A stretch of DNA of 18,597 nucleotides from JBOGWP01 sp050693875 (lineage in GTDB: Bacteria > Actinomycetota > CADDZG01 > JAHWKV01 > JBOGWP01): assembly GCA_050693875.1 (NCBI GenBank), contig JBOGWP010000169.1:1-18597 (forward strand). Direction: 5' to 3'. This document shows positions 15,345 to 18,597 of the stretch, piece after piece. The notes beneath the pieces are model-generated. The model was not told the origin of the DNA, searched no databases, and saw nothing but the letters and a program-made list of their open reading frames with translations. Within the stretch, counting starts at the first letter, position 1; the number at the start of each line of letters is the position of its first letter. The translations under genes and the position numbers were made by a program.

Positions 15345-16076
15345 GTGCGCTTCGACGTTCTGACGGTGCTCCCGGAGGCGTTCGCCTCGCCGCTTTCGGT
15401 CGGGCTGCTCGGGAAGGCCATCTCGTCGGGTCTCGTCGAGGTGAGGGTTCACGACCTGCGCACCTGGACGCACGATCCGCACCGCACAGTCGACGATGCA
15501 CCCTTCGGCGGAGGTCCCGGGATGGTGATGAAGGCAGAGCCGATCGTCGCCGCGGTCGAGGAGATCGGTCCTCGCGCTGCTCCCGTCCTGACCCTTGCCG
15601 CAGCCGGCCGGCCGTTCACCCATGCCCGAGCTGCCTCGCTGGCCGAGGCGGCGCACGTGGTGCTGATCTGCGGGCGTTACGAGGGGATCGACGACCGGGT
15701 CCGGGCCGTGGTGGGAGCCGAGGACGTCTCGGTCGGGGATTTCGTGCTAATCGGAGGGGAGATCGCAGCGCTGGCCGTGATCGAGGCGACGGCGCGCTTC
15801 GTGCCCGGCGTGCTGGGCAATGCCGCGTCGCTCGTCGAGGAGTCGTTCAGCTCGGGGCTGCTCGAGTATCCCCAGTACACCCGGCCCGCAGAATTCCGGG
15901 GGCTTGCCGTCCCCGAGGTGCTCCTCTCGGGCGATCACGCCCGCATCGCGCGGTGGCGGCGAGAGCAGGCCCTTCGTCGAACCTTCGAGCTGCGCCCCGC
16001 TCTGCTGGCGGTGGCCGATCTCTCCGCTGAGGAGCGTGCGCTCGTCGAGCAGTGGCGAAGGGAGGCCGGAGGATAA
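15345..16076 (+). CDS. trmD: tRNA (guanine-N1)-methyltransferase TrmD
   Basis: TrmD methylates G37 of tRNAs with SAM and so prevents +1 frameshifting. GTG at 15345 begins MRFDVLTVLPEAF, as in the family. The knotted SAM-binding core shows DDAPFGGGPGMVMKAEP (50-66), LICGRYEGIDDRV (107-119), GDFVLIGGEIAALAVIEATARFVPGVLGN (131-159) and YPQYTRPAEFRG (175-186). The C-domain LLSGDHARIARWRREQAL follows. Length is 243 residues, normal. By my alignment, the general-base Asp of the EDSF motif is Glu166 here (EESF); I believe Glu occurs in other lineages too, so I do not call it defective. It lies 5 nt after rimM. Confidence 0.96.
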   Translation: MRFDVLTVLPEAFASPLSVGLLGKAISSGLVEVRVHDLRTWTHDPHRTVDDAPFGGGPGMVMKAEPIVAAVEEIGPRAAPVLTLAAAGRPFTHARAASLAEAAHVVLICGRYEGIDDRVRAVVGAEDVSVGDFVLIGGEIAALAVIEATARFVPGVLGNAASLVEESFSSGLLEYPQYTRPAEFRGLAVPEVLLSGDHARIARWRREQALRRTFELRPALLAVADLSAEERALVEQWRREAGG

Positions 16077-16114
16077 CCGCGGGCAGCCCGCGCGAGTCCG
16101 TCCGGAATGGCTGG

Positions 16115-16120
16115 TATCAT
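16115..16120 (+). promoter_or_regulatory. Candidate -10 box for rplS
   Basis: TATCAT lies 38 nt after the trmD stop and 53 nt before the rplS GTG, with no clear -35. Transcription would start near 16127 and give a leader of about 46 nt that includes the AAAAGGAGG ribosome-binding site. Read-through from trmD is also possible. Confidence 0.35.
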
Positions 16121-16172
16121 CGCTGGATCCCAGCCTGCGGCCCGCGCGGCCACATCCCGAAAAGGAGGACCC

Positions 16173-16520
16173 GTGGAGAAGACCGACGCCGCGCTGCGCC
16201 CGGTTCTTCGGGAGGACCTTCCCGACTTCCGGCCCGGCGACACGGTCAAGGTGCACGTGCGGGTGGTCGAGGGTGGCCGGGAGCGTGTGCAGGTCTTCCA
16301 GGGAATCGTGATCCGGCGGCAGGGGTCGGGGATCCGTGAGACCTTCACGGTCCGGAAGATCTCGTTCAACAACGTCGGGGTGGAGCGGACGTTTCCGGTG
16401 CACTCGCCGATGATCGCCAAGGTCGAAGTGGCGACTCGGGGAGATGTGCGGCGAGCGAAGCTGTACTACCTTCGCTCGAGGGTGGGGCGAGCGGCCAAGG
16501 TCAAAGAGAAGCGGGACTGA
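16173..16520 (+). CDS. rplS: 50S ribosomal protein L19 (bL19)
   Basis: The 115-residue protein contributes to the 30S-50S interface. GTG at 16173 is preferred over the upstream in-frame ATG at 16107 because AAAAGGAGG lies 5-6 nt before it and the length then matches the family. Motifs are FRPGDTVKVHVRVVEGGRERVQVFQGIVI, GIRETFTVRKIS and VGVERTFPVHSP, then RRAKLYYLRSRVGRAAKVKEKR. The stop codon is 2 nt before the lepB start. Confidence 0.96.
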   Translation: MEKTDAALRPVLREDLPDFRPGDTVKVHVRVVEGGRERVQVFQGIVIRRQGSGIRETFTVRKISFNNVGVERTFPVHSPMIAKVEVATRGDVRRAKLYYLRSRVGRAAKVKEKRD

Positions 16521-16522
16521 GC

Positions 16523-17284
16523 GTGTCGTCCGTCCCCCCGAGACCGGGAGGCCTGGGACCGAACGCTCCCGGACCCGGCGACCGCCAGGAGCACGGCTCT
16601 ACCTGGGCCGTGGTCGACCGGGGGCCTCGTCCTCCCGACATCGTGGGCCGCCCCAAGCCTCCGGAGCCCGATCGCAAGGACGGGCTGCTCAGCTTCCTCA
16701 AGGAGCTGCCGGTCCTGATCATCGTGGCGTTCGCGATCGCCCTGGTGATCAAGACGTTTCTCGTGCAGGCCTTCTTCATCCCCTCCCGCTCGATGGAGCC
16801 GACGCTGCTGATCGGCGACCGGGTCCTCGTCGCCAAATTCCTCTACCGCTTCACCGACGCCAAGCACGGCGACGTGGTGGTGTTCCGATCCCCGCTCCCC
16901 GAGCCGCAGATCGCCGACGACGGCGGGATCGTTGGCAAGGTCGCCCGCTGGATCGGCGAGGGACTCGGGGTCCGGTCGAGCGAGCGCGACCTGATCAAAC
17001 GGGTCGTGGCGAGCGAGTTCCAGACCATTCAGATCCGGGAGGGGAAGGCCTTCGTCGACGGCAAGCTGCTCGATGAGCGCTACCTCCGAAATGTAGCGCC
17101 GATGCCGGATTTCGGCCCCTATCGCGTGCCGGCCAACCACGTCTTCGTCATGGGCGACAATCGCGGGAACTCTCAGGATTCGCGGGTGTTCGGAGCGGTG
17201 GACGAGCGGGCCATCGTCGGACGGGCCTTCATCCTGATCTGGCCGCCCAACCGGATCAGCACGCTGTCGCACCGCGGCCCGTAG
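16523..17284 (+). CDS. lepB: Signal peptidase I
   Basis: Type I signal peptidase removes Sec and Tat signal peptides on the outer face of the membrane. The 253 residues comprise a Pro-rich cytoplasmic tail of about 55 residues, one transmembrane helix (about 60-82), the box with nucleophile PSRSMEPTL (Ser90) and the general base Lys149 in DLIKRVVA. Box E is VFVMGDNRGNSQDSR (from 197), and VGRAFILIWPP comes near the end. GTG at 16523 is tight against rplS; no strong Shine-Dalgarno is seen, so coupling to rplS is likely. The rplS-lepB-rnhB order is the usual one in actinobacteria. This enzyme would process the secreted proteins of the 5-12 kb block. Confidence 0.96.
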   Translation: MSSVPPRPGGLGPNAPGPGDRQEHGSTWAVVDRGPRPPDIVGRPKPPEPDRKDGLLSFLKELPVLIIVAFAIALVIKTFLVQAFFIPSRSMEPTLLIGDRVLVAKFLYRFTDAKHGDVVVFRSPLPEPQIADDGGIVGKVARWIGEGLGVRSSERDLIKRVVASEFQTIQIREGKAFVDGKLLDERYLRNVAPMPDFGPYRVPANHVFVMGDNRGNSQDSRVFGAVDERAIVGRAFILIWPPNRISTLSHRGP

Positions 17285-17340
17285 GGCCCCAGCGCGCCAG
17301 ATTCGCCCGCACGATCCTCGCCGAGGTTCGGGCCAGCGGC

Positions 17341-17346
17341 GATAAT
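17341..17346 (+). promoter_or_regulatory. -10 box for a leaderless rnhB transcript
   Basis: GATAAT, five of six bases of the -10 consensus, ends 7 nt before the rnhB ATG at 17354, so transcription would begin at the start codon. No Shine-Dalgarno sequence is present and no clear -35 box is visible. Confidence 0.5.
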
Positions 17347-17353
17347 CCGACCG

Positions 17354-18085
17354 ATGGGCTACCGCGCCACCTATCGCACCCGCACCTACCACAACAAGGG
17401 GCGCCTCGCCCGCACCCGTCCCGTCCCCGGCACTGGCTTCGAGCGCGGCCTGCACGAGCAGGGAGCCGAGCTCGTCGGTGGTATCGACGAGGTGGGGGTC
17501 GGGGCCTGGGCCGGCCCGCTGGCAGTCGCCGCGGTGGTGCTGCCGCCGGGGCGGCGGATCTACAAGGTGCGGGATTCGAAACTGGTCGACCCCGCCCGGC
17601 GCGAGTGGCTTGCCGCGAGGGTCCGTGAGCGCTGCCTCGCTTGGTCGGTGGGGCTGGCCTGGCCGCGGGAGATCGACGACGTCGGGTTGTCCGAGGCGAC
17701 TCGGCGCGCCGCCCGCCGGGCGGTGGACGGGCTGTCCGTCACGCCCGACGCCTTTCTAGTGGACGGGAAGTGGAACTTCCTCGGGGAGGGGGCGACGATG
17801 GTGGTCCGGGGCGATTGCGAGTCGCTCTCGATCGCGTCGGCCTCGGTGGTGGCGAAATGCCGGCGCGACCGGCTGATGCGCAACCTGTCGGAGCTGTGGC
17901 CGGCGTACCGGTTCGATGCCAACAAGGGGTACCCCTCACCGCAGCACAAGTGGGCGCTTGCCGCCTTCGGACCTTCGCCAATTCACCGTCGGTTGTACGC
18001 TCCTATCCAACGGCTCTTCGACGAGGGAGTCCCGGGCCGGCTGTTGCCGGCAGCGTCGAATGGCATCGAGGAGGAGGCATCATGA
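17354..18085 (+). CDS. rnhB: Ribonuclease HII with altered GRG motif
   Basis: RNase HII cuts RNA in RNA-DNA hybrids and at single ribonucleotides in DNA. The 243-residue protein has an extended N-terminus of about 40 residues, then GGIDEVGVGAWAGPLAVAAVVLP with catalytic Asp45 and Glu46. KVRDSKLVDPARR follows, then LVDG (Asp137), GDCESLSIASASVVAKCRRDRLM (Asp154 and the Ser/Lys block) and YRFDANKGYPSPQHKWAL. All four metal-binding acids are present. The odd point is Val49 where the family nearly always has Arg or Lys (DEVGRG), the GRG motif that reads the RNA-DNA junction. The start ATG is backed by the leaderless -10 box; the N-terminal extension is otherwise unusual. The stop overlaps the next ATG by four bases (ATGA). 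Confidence 0.94.
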   Translation: MGYRATYRTRTYHNKGRLARTRPVPGTGFERGLHEQGAELVGGIDEVGVGAWAGPLAVAAVVLPPGRRIYKVRDSKLVDPARREWLAARVRERCLAWSVGLAWPREIDDVGLSEATRRAARRAVDGLSVTPDAFLVDGKWNFLGEGATMVVRGDCESLSIASASVVAKCRRDRLMRNLSELWPAYRFDANKGYPSPQHKWALAAFGPSPIHRRLYAPIQRLFDEGVPGRLLPAASNGIEEEAS

Positions 18086-18390
18086 GCGCGGAAGATCTCG
18101 AACGCTTTGAAACCGATCAGGAGCTGGCGCTGTATCGGGAGTACCGGGACGTCCTCCCGATGTTCCGCTATGTCATCGAGACCGACCGCCGCTTCTACCT
18201 CTGCAACGAGTACAAGATCGAGCGACACGAGGGCGGGGGTGAGGTCTGGTTCGAGCTCAAGCTCAGCGACGCCTGGGTGTGGGACGTCTACCGTCCGAGC
18301 CGCTTTGTGTCCAACGTGCACGTGCACACGTTTCGTGACGTGAACATCGAGGAGCTCAAAGGGACCGACCGGCCCCTGCCCGAGCTCTAG
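18082..18390 (+). CDS. DUF2469 domain protein
   Basis: The 102-residue protein matches the DUF2469 pattern: MSAEDLERFETDQELALYRE, then RDVLPMFRYVIETDRRFYLCNEY, the acidic/aromatic AWVWDVYRPSRFVSNVHVHTF, and FRDVNIEEL at the end. The family occurs essentially in Actinobacteria, directly after rnhB and before yraN, and has no known function. GAGGAGGAGG lies just upstream and the ATGA overlap indicates translational coupling to rnhB. It is the strongest taxonomic marker in the window. Confidence 0.93.
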   Translation: MSAEDLERFETDQELALYREYRDVLPMFRYVIETDRRFYLCNEYKIERHEGGGEVWFELKLSDAWVWDVYRPSRFVSNVHVHTFRDVNIEELKGTDRPLPEL

Positions 18391-18474
18391 CCCAGCTTGA
18401 GGTGCCCCAGCTTGAGGAGCCGAAGTTCGTGCGAATGAGTCAAGTTTGGGGAGAGAGCCCACCAGGGGCGCACC

Positions 18475-18597
18475 CAAGCGGGGCCCGGCAGGCACCGAAG
18501 CGAGGCCCTGCCGGCATTGAACGACGCCGCCGGAGGCTCGGCTCGCCGAGCGAGGCGAGGCGGGCCGACATTGAGGACCGCGGGAGGAGGCTCGGCT
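18475..18597 (+). repeat. Dispersed GC-rich repeat, copy B, with internal duplication, running off the window
   Basis: Within this stretch a unit of about 45-50 nt occurs twice. Both copies begin AGCGAGGC (18499 and 18549), hold an ATTGA core, and end GGAGGCTCGGCT (ending at 18543 and 18597). Between them GCTCGGC TC GCCGAGC is palindromic. The first part matches copy A near rimM in inverse orientation. It contains no gene. The second unit ends at the last base, so the array may continue. Confidence 0.6.

Noticed and set aside
15345..16076. Loss of the catalytic Asp in TrmD (Glu166 in EESF)
   Set aside because: The residue stays acidic, every other motif is intact, and I recall EESF-type sequences in other lineages. 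Not strong enough to report as a defect.
1..18597. CRISPR arrays, tRNA, rRNA and SRP RNA genes
   Set aside because: No regularly spaced repeats, no tRNA cloverleaf with a T-arm consensus, and no SRP RNA tetraloop core were found by eye on either strand. A covariance-model scan would be needed to exclude short RNAs fully.

Overview
The window is high-GC bacterial chromosome, most likely from an uncultured actinomycete (Actinomycetota). The evidence is the gene order smc-ftsY ... ffh-rpsP-KH-rimM-trmD-rplS-lepB-rnhB-DUF2469, the presence of DUF2469 (a family known essentially from Actinobacteria), heavy GC use at third codon positions, GTG starts, and several start codons that lie only 7-10 nt after a -10 box, as expected of leaderless mRNAs. 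I cannot name a genus.

Layout: (1) 1-2211, core: the 3' part of smc (cut by the window edge) and ftsY. (2) 2212-12260, accessory: a block of about 10 kb that separates ftsY from ffh. It holds a broken winged-helix gene, a broken secreted purple-acid-phosphatase-like enzyme with three FN3 domains (minus strand), a Tat-exported cysteine-rich protein, a small hypothetical gene, a TatA protein with a C-terminal zinc ribbon, a class I cyclic-di-GMP (GEMM-I) riboswitch in front of a secreted SdrD-B/HExxH/FlgD-Ig protein, a large secreted SdrD-B-type surface protein (minus strand) and the 3' scrap of an IS110-family transposase. (3) 12261-12773, no recognisable gene. (4) 12774-18390, core again: SRP protein ffh, rpsP, KH protein, rimM, trmD, rplS, lepB, rnhB and DUF2469, all on the plus strand and tightly packed. 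(5) 18391-18597, imperfect GC-rich repeats that run off the window.

How it fits together: the core genes serve protein targeting (FtsY and Ffh, then signal peptidase I), ribosome and tRNA maturation, and chromosome maintenance. The accessory block is almost wholly about exported proteins: a Tat substrate, a Tat pore component, a lipid-anchored or secreted phosphatase, a protease-like protein and a surface protein. The best candidate for something new is the unit at 8271-9730. A c-di-GMP aptamer sits in front of a Shine-Dalgarno-masking hairpin, and the heptamer CGAACGG occurs both at the aptamer's 5' edge and in the masking arm, so one CCGTTCG strand could choose between them. The gene it controls is a predicted secreted metalloprotease that converges on a large adhesin-like gene, recalling the c-di-GMP-controlled protease/adhesin pairing of Clostridioides difficile.

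Caution: the two genes at 2.2-5.4 kb carry six apparent frameshifts, and all six have the sign of a single missing base. They may be decayed genes or uncorrected sequencing errors.
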